DNA of 64,000 nt, from NCBI RefSeq assembly GCF_000400995.2, contig NZ_DF238926.1, positions 1 through 64,000 of the forward strand. The letters are read 5' to 3'. Origin of the DNA: Acidovorax sp. MR-S7. Lineage in GTDB: Bacteria; Pseudomonadota; Gammaproteobacteria; Burkholderiales; Burkholderiaceae_C. The position numbers and the translations under genes are program-made. The first letter of the stretch is position 1. The number at the start of each line of letters is the position of its first letter. The notes under the pieces were generated by a model. That model searched no databases. It was not told the DNA's origin and saw only the letters and a program-made list of their open reading frames with translations. This document shows, in pieces, positions 8,822-16,787 of this stretch.

Positions 8822-9874
8822 ATGCTGCCACCCGCCCAGCCCCTCCCCTCCACCACCTTCTCCACCAGCCAGCTCTCGGGCGAAGACCGCTTCGAAGCCT
8901 GGCGCGCCAGCATCTCGGTGCTCTTCGACGTGGCCCCGCTGGCACAGGGCACGCCGATCGAGGGCTTCCAGGCGCAGGTGGAGGCCGTCCACCTGGGCCA
9001 GCTCCTGCTGGGCGACCTGCACTTCGGCGCGCAGCGCTTCTCCCGCGGCCATGCGCGCGCCGCGCACGACGGGCTGGACCATTACCTCGTGCAGTGGTAC
9101 CGCCAGGGCGGATTCATCGGCCAGCACGGCGATGGCGACGGCCTGCGCGTGCGCGGCGGCGACGTGGTGGTCTTCGACATGGCCCGCACCCAGCACACCG
9201 TGGCGCAGGACTCGCACGTGCTCTCGCTCATCGTGCCGCGCGCGCTGGGCGACGCGGCCTTCGCGGGCGCGGCCAGCCCGCACGGCACCGTGCTGCGCGG
9301 CGACAGCGTCTTCGGCGGCCTGCTGGCCGACCACCTCGGGGCGCTGCACCGGCGCCTGCCCGCCATCGGCATGGAGCAGGCCGACGACGTGGTGCGCGCC
9401 ACCACCCAGATGCTGGCCGCCTGCCTGCGCCCCAGCCAGCGCGCGCTGGCCGAGGCCCGCGCCGATGTGCAGGCCGTGACGCTGGAGCGCATCCAGCGCC
9501 ACATCGCCCGCAACCTGGGCGCGCCGCTCACGCCCGAGGCGCTCTGCCGCGCCTTCGGCCTCTCGCGCCACCGGCTCTACCAGCTCTTCGAGCCGCTGGG
9601 CGGCGTGTCACGCTACGTGCAGCAGCGCAGGCTGCAGCGCGCCTTCCAGACCCTGTCCAACCCCGTCTACCGCCACTTGCGCGTGGCCGACGTGGCCGCG
9701 CGCCTGGGCTTCGCCAGCGAGGCGCACTTCAGCCGCGCCTTCCGCACCGCGTTCGGCCATACGCCCAGCGACGTGCGCGCCATGGCCGAGGCCGCCCGCG
9801 CCAGCGGACGCAACCCGCCTGCGCTGCCCAGCGCGGCCTCGGTGGAATACGCCGACTGGTTGCTCGGGCTCTGA
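8822..9874 (+). CDS. AraC-family regulator with AraC-binding-like N-terminal domain
   Basis: A 350-residue regulator. Residues ~1-200 form an AraC_binding_2-type sensor domain (EDRFEAWRASISVLFDV, then HYLVQWYRQGGF). Residues ~220-325 hold the double HTH (LTPEALCRAFGLSRHRLYQLF, split here at GLSR; then RVADVAARLGFASEAHFSRAF). It begins 17 bases after the universal stress gene and may be read from the same transcript. Its target is unknown. Repeat copy A starts 3 bases after its stop. Confidence 0.87.
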   Translation: MLPPAQPLPSTTFSTSQLSGEDRFEAWRASISVLFDVAPLAQGTPIEGFQAQVEAVHLGQLLLGDLHFGAQRFSRGHARAAHDGLDHYLVQWYRQGGFIGQHGDGDGLRVRGGDVVVFDMARTQHTVAQDSHVLSLIVPRALGDAAFAGAASPHGTVLRGDSVFGGLLADHLGALHRRLPAIGMEQADDVVRATTQMLAACLRPSQRALAEARADVQAVTLERIQRHIARNLGAPLTPEALCRAFGLSRHRLYQLFEPLGGVSRYVQQRRLQRAFQTLSNPVYRHLRVADVAARLGFASEAHFSRAFRTAFGHTPSDVRAMAEAARASGRNPPALPSAASVEYADWLLGL

Positions 9875-9877
9875 GCA

Positions 9878-10025
9878 GACGCCCAGTCAAGCGCCGCGCG
9901 AACGCCCGGTCAAGCCGCCGGGGCGCGGCGCCCGCAAGATCGGCCACAGCGCGCATCCATCGGCGCCGAATGCTTCCATAAAGATAGCTGTCAGCGCTTG
10001 ATACACAAGCGCTAGCGGGGTTTTT
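9878..10025 (+). repeat. Direct repeat copy A (left flank of the IPTL-CTERM gene)
   Basis: About 148 bases beginning GACGCCCAGTCAAGCGCCG and ending in the dispersed GATAGCTG...AAGCGCT hairpin followed by a T tract. It matches 12914-13061 over nearly its whole length, including the CGGGGCGCGGCGCCCGCAAG block. Together the copies bracket the 10052-12904 gene. The terminal hairpin plus T run may also act as a terminator. Confidence 0.85.
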
Positions 10026-10051
10026 GGACCTCGCCACTTCGGACCACGTCC

Positions 10052-12904
10052 ATGAAAACCTTTGCCCTTCGGATGGCCTCGCTTCTGCTGACGGCGGCGG
10101 CTTCAGTGTCTGCCGGCGCAGTCACGGTGTTCGACAACCTGAATGCGGCCAATGACCCGTGGCTCATCACTTTTACGTCCCAGTACCACACCAACCTGTG
10201 GGTGGCCAACCGCATCCCCATCGGCGCCGAGTCGCTGCGCATCAACCAGGTGACGATGGACTTGGACCAGTTCGACGGTTTCGAGCTGCAAGTGTGCGCA
10301 ACCAGCGCCAGTGCCGACACGCCGTTCATGGATACCTGCGCCCCCTTCACCCCCGATGCAAGCACTGCGGGCCGGCGCGTGTTCACGGGCAACCGCGTCG
10401 TCGCGGCGGGCGACTTCGCCTGGGTGGTGATGCGCAGCACGGGCTGGAGCAAGATTCGCCGCCAGATCACAACCGCCACCAACAACGGGCTGACCTGGTA
10501 TTCGGGTGCCAGCCACAACCCGAACTGGGTCGCCGAGCCCCAAACGTCCCTCGGCATGGCGGTCAACGGCGCGTCTGTGCAACTCGATGGCGTTTGCGGC
10601 AGCGCCAGCGGCAGCACGCCTTTGCGCTACCCGCCCCAGGGGGCCTCGCTGTGCAGCGTAGGTACGGCGAACGGTGTTTGGGGAGAGGAGAGCCGCTTTG
10701 CCTGGCAGTGCCAGGGCGAATACGGCGGCAACCCGTCGCCGCAATGCTCTGCGCCCCGGGCCCACTTCGTCGCCACCCAGGCCACGGGCGGCGGCGGCAT
10801 CGAGCCCGGGCGCGAAGTGGCCGCAGGGCAGCAGGCCAGCTTCACGCTCACCATTCCGCCAGGCTACACGGCCCAGGCCAGCGGCTGCGGGGGCGCGCTA
10901 TCGGGCAGCACCTACACCACCGCAGCCATTACCGGGCCATGCACCGTCAGCGCCAGCTTCACCCCGCCGCCCGCCAACGGCGCATGCGGCGACACGGCGC
11001 CCTCACTCCACTGGCCCACCAGCTTGTGCAGCGCCGGTTCGCCCACCAACCCATTTGCCACGTCCGATGCCTTCCGCTGGAACTGCGCAGGCACCCACGG
11101 AGGCGCCACGGCTGCCTGCCAGGCGCCGCGCCAATACACGGTGACGGTCAATATGGATGAGGGCATCGCCAGCGCGCAATGCACCCCCAACCCCGTGGCC
11201 TATGGCGTCACCACCGTTTGCACGGCCACGGTATCCGACCCTGTCGCCCGTCCCTTCAGCGGCTGGGGCGGTGCCTGCAGTGGCACGGGGGCTTGCATGC
11301 CCCTGGTTTTCGGCCCGACCACCGTCTCGGCCCACACGACACCCATTACCTATGCCATCGCCACCACCTCCACCACCGGCGGCAGTGTGGCGTGCGCGCC
11401 CAACCCTGTGCCCCTCGGCCAGAACGCAAGCTGCACCGCCACGCCCGATACGGGCTACCACTTCACCGGCTGGGCAGGCGATTGCTCGGGCACGGGCGCA
11501 TGCCAGTTCACCAACGTGACCAGCCCGCGCAGCGTGAGCGCCACCTTTGCGCAAACCACCTACCCCGTCGCCACTCCCGCCACCACCGGCGGCAGCGTGT
11601 ACTGCACGTCCAACCCCGTGCCCCATGGGCAAGACACGATCTGCATCGCGACACCCGGTGCAGGCCATCACTTCACCAGTTGGTCGGGCGATTGCTCAGG
11701 CACTGCTACTGCGTGCATGCTCCATAACGTGACCGGGCCGCGCGGCGTGAGCGCCACCTTTGCGCTCAACACCTACCCCATCGGCATCACCCCCGCCGCC
11801 GCCAACGGCACGGTCACCTGCGCGCCCAACCCCGTCACCCATGGGCAGGATGCAGGCTGCACCGCCACGCCCGATGCGGGCTACCACTTCACCAACTGGT
11901 CGGGCGATTGTGCTGGCGCTGGCAGCAACACCACATGCCAGCTCACCAACGTGACCGCGTCGCGCACCGTCTCAGCCACCTTCACGCCCAACAACCACGC
12001 CATCGCGACCCCCGCCGCCGCCAACGGCACGGTCACCTGCTCGCCCAACCCCGTCACCCATGGGCAGGATGCAAGCTGCACCGCCACGCCCGATACGGGC
12101 TACCACTTCACCAGTTGGTCGGGCGATTGCTTGGGCACGGGCTCATGCCAGCTCGCCAACGTGACCAGCCCGCGCAGCGTTTCGGCCACTTTCACCCACG
12201 ACCCGGTCGATGCCACCTGCGGCTCGGCGGCCAACGGCGCTGGGGCCTTCAAGCCCGGCGCGAATCTGTGCGCCACGGGCACGCCGGGTGCCGTGCTGTC
12301 TGCCAGCGGCCAGTACACATGGCAGTGCAGCGGTGAATATGGCGGCGCGGCGCAGCAGTGCAGCGCGCCTTGGCAGGGGGCGGGCGGCGATGGCAATCTG
12401 GGTGCGGTGGAGGTGGACAGCGCGAACGGCTGGGAGATCAGCAGCGCCGCCTTTGCCTCCACCTTGCCCGCGCCCTTGCCGCCCCATGTGCGGGCGGTGC
12501 ACGCACCACTGGGGCTGGTGCTGCGGCGTGTCGCTGGCAATGGCGATGCGCAGGTGACCGTGCGCTTCACTGCGCCTGTGCCCCAGGGTGCCATTTATTT
12601 CAAATACGGCCCCAGCCCCGACGGGCTGGGCTGCACCGGCGCCGCCGCATGCGCGCAGCCGCACTGGTACGCGCTGCCCGGCGCGCAGTTCACGCCCGAT
12701 GGCCTGAGCGTGACCTTCACCCTGGCCGACGGCGGCGCGGGCGACAGCGACGCCGTGCCCGGCCAGATCACCGACCCCGGCCTGCCCGTGCTGCTGGCCG
12801 CGCCGCCCGGCGGCGCGCAGGCCATTCCCACGCTGTCGGCCTGGGCGCTGGCGCTGCTCTCGCTGCTGGCGGCGGGCCTGGGCGCGCGGCGGCGCAGGGC
12901 GTGA
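10052..12904 (+). CDS. Large secreted IPTL-CTERM surface protein with InlB-like repeats
   Basis: A 950-residue protein with a Sec signal (MKTFALRMASLLLTAAASVSAGA). A ~150-residue N-terminal domain is followed by Cys-rich modules of the form CGSAxG...LC...W.C.GEYGG..QCSAP at about residues 178-230, 310-358 and 716-770. Between them, residues ~361-715 hold five tandem ~70-residue repeats (CxPNPV...G...CTATPDxGYHFTxWxGDC), resembling the divergent InlB B-repeat domain. The C-terminus AIPTLSAWALALLSLLAAG plus RRRR is an IPTL-CTERM sorting signal: motif, membrane helix, Arg cluster. Family knowledge says such tails are processed by exosortase H (XrtH); no xrtH is in the window. Likely an adhesin-like surface protein; the binding target is unknown. 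Confidence 0.82.
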   Translation: MKTFALRMASLLLTAAASVSAGAVTVFDNLNAANDPWLITFTSQYHTNLWVANRIPIGAESLRINQVTMDLDQFDGFELQVCATSASADTPFMDTCAPFTPDASTAGRRVFTGNRVVAAGDFAWVVMRSTGWSKIRRQITTATNNGLTWYSGASHNPNWVAEPQTSLGMAVNGASVQLDGVCGSASGSTPLRYPPQGASLCSVGTANGVWGEESRFAWQCQGEYGGNPSPQCSAPRAHFVATQATGGGGIEPGREVAAGQQASFTLTIPPGYTAQASGCGGALSGSTYTTAAITGPCTVSASFTPPPANGACGDTAPSLHWPTSLCSAGSPTNPFATSDAFRWNCAGTHGGATAACQAPRQYTVTVNMDEGIASAQCTPNPVAYGVTTVCTATVSDPVARPFSGWGGACSGTGACMPLVFGPTTVSAHTTPITYAIATTSTTGGSVACAPNPVPLGQNASCTATPDTGYHFTGWAGDCSGTGACQFTNVTSPRSVSATFAQTTYPVATPATTGGSVYCTSNPVPHGQDTICIATPGAGHHFTSWSGDCSGTATACMLHNVTGPRGVSATFALNTYPIGITPAAANGTVTCAPNPVTHGQDAGCTATPDAGYHFTNWSGDCAGAGSNTTCQLTNVTASRTVSATFTPNNHAIATPAAANGTVTCSPNPVTHGQDASCTATPDTGYHFTSWSGDCLGTGSCQLANVTSPRSVSATFTHDPVDATCGSAANGAGAFKPGANLCATGTPGAVLSASGQYTWQCSGEYGGAAQQCSAPWQGAGGDGNLGAVEVDSANGWEISSAAFASTLPAPLPPHVRAVHAPLGLVLRRVAGNGDAQVTVRFTAPVPQGAIYFKYGPSPDGLGCTGAAACAQPHWYALPGAQFTPDGLSVTFTLADGGAGDSDAVPGQITDPGLPVLLAAPPGGAQAIPTLSAWALALLSLLAAGLGARRRRA
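11132..12200 (+). repeat. Five tandem ~70-codon repeats inside the IPTL-CTERM gene
   Basis: Repeat units start near 11132, 11348, 11558, 11771 and 11993. The last two are close to identical at DNA level over long stretches (for example GCCGCCGCCAACGGCACGG and CCCGTCACCCATGGGCAGGA in both). That indicates recent duplication or gene conversion and a locus able to change repeat number. Confidence 0.85.
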
Positions 12905-12913
12905 GCGCGGCCG

Positions 12914-13061
12914 GACGCCCAGTCAAGCGCCGTGCAAACGCCCAGTCAAGCCGCCGGGGCGCGGCGCCCGCAAGATCGCCCGCGTTGCGCTTCCACCCGC
13001 GCCGATCGCTTCCATAAAGATAGCTGCCTTCGCTTGCTACATAAGCGCTGGAGGCATTTTT
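12914..13061 (+). repeat. Direct repeat copy B (right flank of the IPTL-CTERM gene)
   Basis: Second copy of the ~148-base element at 9878-10025. It starts 9 bases after the stop of the IPTL-CTERM gene and ends with the hairpin GATAGCTGCCTTCGCTTGCT / ACATAAGCGCTGG and a T run. The two copies differ at scattered positions. The layout suggests the gene and its 3' repeat behave as a unit. Confidence 0.85.
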
Positions 13062-13105
13062 CATACGCAATGACGGTGCGGCGGACGCCCCCTTTACCCC
13101 TTTCC

Positions 13106-13861
13106 ATGACAACCCCCGCGTGCCCCCGTATGCACCCCTTCCTGGTCTTCATCAGCCTCGCCGCCGCCTTGCTGGGCAGCACCGCCCACGCCCAGGTCAC
13201 GCTCTCGGGCGCTGGCGGCGTGGTCGTCCAGGCCCCCTCGGGGCAGGCCGTGACCCGCTTCGGCAACGACGGCACAGTCGCCATTCCCGCGCTGGGTGCG
13301 GCGGGCTTCGTGCGGGCCGATGCGCAGGGCGTGCTGTCCGCCGATCCGCATGGGCCCGTGGGGCCGCAGGGGCCCGCGGGGGCGCCAGGAGCCCAGGGCG
13401 CGGCGGGCGCGCAAGGCCCGGCAGGGCCGCAAGGGCTTGCGGGAGCCACGGGGCCGACAGGCCCTGCCGGTGCCACGGGGCCACAAGGCGCCAGGGGCGA
13501 AACCGGCGCCACAGGAGGCCAGGGACCCAAGGGCGACAAAGGCGATACGGGCGAGACCGGCCCGCAAGGCCCGGCGGGCTTCTCGGGCCTGGAGGTGATG
13601 GAGTATGAGATCGAAGCCCCCAAGCTGGCAGGCGCGTACATGAACATCTACGCCAAATGCCCCGCTGGCAAGCAAGCCATTGCCGGCGGCTGTACGACGA
13701 ACAACCATGACGCCCGACTGGTCACGTGCGCGCCCACCTATGTGGATGGTTTCACCGCTCCCAAGACCTACTACGGCTGGATAGCCAAGTTCGCCCCGCC
13801 GGCCTCTGGCGACTGGCAAGGCGCCACGGGCACCCTCTACATCACCTGCGTCAACAAGTAA
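13106..13861 (+). CDS. Secreted collagen-like (Gly-X-Y) protein
   Basis: A 251-residue protein with a signal peptide ([20 protein letters not shown]). A short conserved N-terminal domain follows ([43 protein letters not shown]). Then come about 28 Gly-X-Y triplets from [13 protein letters not shown] to GPQGPAG, with charged triplets such as [13 protein letters not shown] that favour triple-helix formation. A C-terminal domain has four Cys. The N-terminal domain is shared with the gene at 14674. An in-frame ATG at 13130 is an equally possible start. Bacterial collagen-like proteins are typically surface or matrix proteins; I infer the same here. Confidence 0.8.
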   Translation: MTTPACPRMHPFLVFISLAAALLGSTAHAQVTLSGAGGVVVQAPSGQAVTRFGNDGTVAIPALGAAGFVRADAQGVLSADPHGPVGPQGPAGAPGAQGAAGAQGPAGPQGLAGATGPTGPAGATGPQGARGETGATGGQGPKGDKGDTGETGPQGPAGFSGLEVMEYEIEAPKLAGAYMNIYAKCPAGKQAIAGGCTTNNHDARLVTCAPTYVDGFTAPKTYYGWIAKFAPPASGDWQGATGTLYITCVNK

Positions 13862-13865
13862 GACC

Positions 13866-14666
13866 ATGCAAGCCAAATTCCTCGCCAGCGCTTTCCTGGA
13901 AAGCACATATAGCTATCAAAAACGGAGTAATTCACGTTTACGCGCCAGCCTGGCCGCGCTGCTGATGGCCGGCGCGGCAGGCGCGCAGGCAGCGGCGTTC
14001 ACCGTGGGCTCCGGGGGTGGGGCGTACCACGGCACGATCGACCTGGCCTGCGATGACCTGGAGGTGAATGGCCCCCTGGACGCTGCGGGCGCCACCTTCA
14101 CCGGCGTGGGCCGCGTGCGCATTGGCGCGGCGGGCTCCATCGCAGCAGCAGGCGCGCGCATCGAGGTGGGTGCGGGATGGCACAACGCAGCCGGCCCGAG
14201 CGGCTTCACCGGCGCAAGCAGCACCGTGGCCCTGGTGGGCCGCTGCAGCATTGGCAACGCCACAGACATCACCGGCAGCACCACCTTCGACACCCTGAGC
14301 GCTGCGCAGGCGGGGCAGACGCTGCACCTGGCCGCAGGCAGCGAACAACAGGTGACCGGCACGCTCACGCTGGGCAACGTGACGCTATGGGGCCAAGGCG
14401 GCGCCGCATTTCTCACGCTGCTGCCTGGCGGCGTGCAGCAGATCGGCGCCGTGAGCGTGTCGGGCGTGGACGCCTCGCGCGGCCAACGGCTGGCTCCCAC
14501 CGGCCAGAACGGCCCCGGAGGCGGCAACGCGCCGGGCTGGTTTGCGCTGGCTCCCGCGCCGGGCGCCGTGCCGGTGCCCTCGCTGGGTGCCTGGAGCCTG
14601 CTGCTGCTGTCCGCGCTGACGGGCCTGCTGGGCTGGCGGTGCAAGTACCTCTGCATTCATCCGTGA
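13866..14666 (+). CDS. Secreted protein with IPTL-like C-terminal segment
   Basis: A 266-residue protein. Residues ~25-41 (RLRASLAALLMAGAAGA) form a signal peptide. The body is a Gly/Ala/Thr-rich beta-type region (DLACDDLEVNGPLDAAG, VGRVRIGAAGSIAAAG), suggestive of a parallel beta surface protein. The C-terminus VPVPSLGAWSLLLLSALTGL then GWR is an IPTL-type helix. However, it ends in CKYLCIHP instead of an Arg cluster, so the sorting signal may be damaged. The first ~20 codons coincide with an antisense copy of the dispersed repeat, so the start codon is repeat-derived or the true start has been lost. It lies 4 bases after the collagen-like gene, implying co-transcription. Confidence 0.65.
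   Translation: MQAKFLASAFLESTYSYQKRSNSRLRASLAALLMAGAAGAQAAAFTVGSGGGAYHGTIDLACDDLEVNGPLDAAGATFTGVGRVRIGAAGSIAAAGARIEVGAGWHNAAGPSGFTGASSTVALVGRCSIGNATDITGSTTFDTLSAAQAGQTLHLAAGSEQQVTGTLTLGNVTLWGQGGAAFLTLLPGGVQQIGAVSVSGVDASRGQRLAPTGQNGPGGGNAPGWFALAPAPGAVPVPSLGAWSLLLLSALTGLLGWRCKYLCIHP
13868..13925 (-). repeat. Dispersed hairpin repeat overlapping a gene start
   Basis: Read on the minus strand this is CGTTTTTGATAGCTATATG, then TGCTTTCCAGGAAAGCGCTGG, matching the repeat family seen at 15478, 38790 and 58402. It encodes MQAKFLASAFLESTYSYQKR of the overlapping plus-strand gene. Confidence 0.75.
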
Positions 14667-14673
14667 GCGATCC

Positions 14674-15453
14674 ATGCCAAACCAACTGCATCTCCTGTGC
14701 GCTGCCCTGATGGCGGCCAGTGCCGCGCAAGCGCAAGTCACCCTGTCGGGCGCGAGTGGCGTACACATCCAGTCCCACACCACCGGGCAGGCCATCGCCG
14801 GCTTTGGCAACGACGGCAAGATCGCCATGCCCCAGCTCGGCGCCGCGGGCTTCGTGCGGGCGGACGCGCAGGGCGTGCTGTCGGTAGATCCGGCCGGGCC
14901 GGTGGGGCCCGCGGGGCCGAAGGGCGATACCGGCGCCACGGGCGCAACGGGTGCAACGGGCGCGCAAGGCCCTGCCGGTGCCGCCGGCGCGAACGGCCTG
15001 CAAGGCCCTGCCGGTGCCGCCGGCCCTGCGGGGCCCGCTGGACCCCAGGGCGACCCCGGCCCGCAAGGCCCCGCCGGCCCCAAGGGCGATACCGGTCCCG
15101 CCGGGCCGCAAGGCGCCGTGGCTGGCGTGACCTTCATGCGGCACGGCTGCTTTTCGGTGCAGGACGACCCTACCGGCAACACCTGGGGCATAGCCACACT
15201 GATCAGCGGTGCGGACTACACCGTGAACCCCGCCTATGACAACACGACCGGCAACCCCGCCTACTTCATCGTGTTCGGCACGCCGCCGGGCGGCCTCGAC
15301 TCCACCGTTGTGCTGGATGTGCGCAACGGCACCACGGGCCGCCCCCTGGCGGCCACCGTCCAGCGCGGCCACGCCATCGACCTGATGGTGGCCTTGAAGG
15401 AGCCGTCCGTGCCTGGCCAGGGTGTGAGCGTCTGCTTCACGCTGATGCGGTGA
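14674..15453 (+). CDS. Secreted collagen-like (Gly-X-Y) protein, paralogue
   Basis: A 259-residue protein: signal peptide (MPNQLHLLCAALMAASAAQA), the same N-terminal domain as the gene at 13106 ([43 protein letters not shown]), and about 27 Gly-X-Y triplets rich in GPAGPAG and GPKGDTG. A different C-terminal domain follows from residue ~150 (VAGVTFMRHGCFSVQDDPTG). The shared N-terminus with divergent C-termini suggests domain shuffling around a common secretion and trimerisation unit. It starts 7 bases after the preceding gene, so it is part of the same transcript. Confidence 0.82.
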   Translation: MPNQLHLLCAALMAASAAQAQVTLSGASGVHIQSHTTGQAIAGFGNDGKIAMPQLGAAGFVRADAQGVLSVDPAGPVGPAGPKGDTGATGATGATGAQGPAGAAGANGLQGPAGAAGPAGPAGPQGDPGPQGPAGPKGDTGPAGPQGAVAGVTFMRHGCFSVQDDPTGNTWGIATLISGADYTVNPAYDNTTGNPAYFIVFGTPPGGLDSTVVLDVRNGTTGRPLAATVQRGHAIDLMVALKEPSVPGQGVSVCFTLMR

Positions 15454-15477
15454 GGCCCCGCGCGCTCTTTCCTGCTT

Positions 15478-15530
15478 TGTTTTTGATAGCTGGCCGTGCT
15501 TTCGCAGCAAGCGCCAGCGGCCTTTTTCAC
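15478..15530 (+). repeat. Dispersed hairpin repeat, intergenic copy
   Basis: TTTTTGATAGCTGGCCGTGC, then TTTCGCAGCAAGCGCCAGCG and GCCTTTTT: the canonical arrangement of GATAGCTG, a GCGCTT-type arm, an AAGCGC-type arm and a T tract. It follows the collagen-like gene by 24 bases and may terminate its transcript. Confidence 0.8.
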
Positions 15531-15557
15531 TGATTTCCCATCTGCCAAGAACCTGCC

Positions 15558-16130
15558 ATGAAACGGACTCTCTACCCCCTTCGCTCCGCAGCCGCCCTGC
15601 TGGCCGCCACCGCTTGCTGCGCGCCCGCCGCCTGGGCCCAGGCGCAGCCCCCGGTAGGCACCATCACCTACGCCCTGGCCGGCGCGGCCCAACCGGTACC
15701 CACGCTGACGCAATGGGGCGTGCTGCTGCTTTCGCTGCTGCTGGCGCCGCTGGCCTGGCGCGCGGCGCGCGGACGCCTGACCTGCCTGGCGCTGGCCGGG
15801 CCGGGGCTGCTGGCCGCCGCGCTGCTGCTGGCGGCGGGCTGGAGCGAGCGGGCGCAGGCGCTGCCCCTGGCGATGGGCGACGTGCTGCTGGACAACCCTG
15901 CCGGAGGGTCGGCGGACATCCCCTACCACGTCGCGCTGGACACCCCTTTCGCCGACTTCATGTACCAGTACGAGGTGGGCAACGCCACCGGCCAGCCGCT
16001 GCGCATCACGGGCATCACCCTCACGCCGGCGCACACCGACCGGGCGCCCATGGACACGCCGCGCTGCACGGCCGGACTGGTGCTGGCGCCCGGCGAAGGC
16101 TGCTATCTGCTGGTGAGCAAGCCGCACTGA
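15558..16130 (+). CDS. Midcut-by-XrtH-type protein: internal IPTL motif
   Basis: A 190-residue protein with a Sec signal (residues 1-28, ending AWA). An IPTL-type motif lies in the middle, not at the end (VPTLTQWG, residues 47-54), followed by a hydrophobic helix, Arg residues at 68-73 and a second helix (residues 75-93). After that comes a ~95-residue C-terminal domain (MGDVLLDNPAGGSADIPYHV, two Cys). This matches the family NCBI names midcut-by-XrtH, thought to be cut internally by exosortase H; I rely on memory for that name. Its 3' end overlaps the convergent TetR gene by 28 bases. Its presence implies a functional XrtH system in the genome. Confidence 0.72.
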   Translation: MKRTLYPLRSAAALLAATACCAPAAWAQAQPPVGTITYALAGAAQPVPTLTQWGVLLLSLLLAPLAWRAARGRLTCLALAGPGLLAAALLLAAGWSERAQALPLAMGDVLLDNPAGGSADIPYHVALDTPFADFMYQYEVGNATGQPLRITGITLTPAHTDRAPMDTPRCTAGLVLAPGEGCYLLVSKPH

Positions 16131-16741
16131 GCGGTGGCCAGGCCCTGCAGGCAGGTGTCCATGGCCCAGTCGATGATCTGCGCATCCGCGTGGCCGCGCT
16201 CGCGCAGCAGGCTTGGCAGCGGGTCGGCCGAGCGCGCCAGCAGCACGCACAGCGCCACCTCGGCCGGCAGGTCACACCGCAGATGGCCCGCGGCCTGGGC
16301 CTCGGCGATCCAGCCGAGCGCGCGGGCGTGCACCTCGCGCATGGCCGCCTGGTAGGGCGCGCAGTCGCGCAGCGCCTGGGCCAGGGCGGAGTTGCGGCCG
16401 GGCAGCAGCGGGGTTTCGTCGCCGAGCTGCAACTCCAGCAGGCAGCGCAGCAGCGCGCGCAGGCGCTCCATGGCGCTCAGGCCGGCGGGCATCTCGGCCA
16501 CGAAGCGCTGCAGGCGCTCCACCGCGCGCAGCATGGCGGCGGTGCACAGGTCGTCCTTGCCGGCGAAGTGCTTGTACAGGCTGGCCTTGGCGATGCCCAC
16601 GGCGGCGGCCACCTCGTCCACGGTCATGGACTCGAAGCCTTTCTCGCCCAGCAGCCGGCTGGCGGCCTGGACGATGGCGTCCTCGCGCGCCTGGTGCATT
16701 TGCGCCTTGAAGGAAGGGCGCGGCGGCTGCGGCAGGTTCAT
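16103..16741 (-). CDS. TetR-family transcriptional regulator
   Basis: A 212-residue TetR regulator. The N-terminal HTH is clear: EDAIVQAASRLLGEKGFESM then TVDEVAAAVGIAKASLYKHF. The C-terminal ligand-binding region is all-helical and Leu-rich, with the sequence GWIAEAQAAGHLRCDLPAEV common in TetR proteins with TetR_C-type domains. It is convergent with the midcut gene (28-bp overlap) and lies 46 bases downstream of argP on the same strand. No obvious target operon is adjacent. Confidence 0.9.
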   Translation of the reverse strand: MNLPQPPRPSFKAQMHQAREDAIVQAASRLLGEKGFESMTVDEVAAAVGIAKASLYKHFAGKDDLCTAAMLRAVERLQRFVAEMPAGLSAMERLRALLRCLLELQLGDETPLLPGRNSALAQALRDCAPYQAAMREVHARALGWIAEAQAAGHLRCDLPAEVALCVLLARSADPLPSLLRERGHADAQIIDWAMDTCLQGLATAQCGLLTSR

Positions 16742-16787
16742 GCGGGCATGTTAAGCCGCGGGCGCATAACCCCAGAAGCCCCACAGT

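Noticed and set aside
10052-12904. Large repeat protein as a two-partner or RTX toxin
   Set aside because: No RTX nonapeptides, haemagglutinin repeats or TpsB partner; the C-terminus is an IPTL-CTERM signal.
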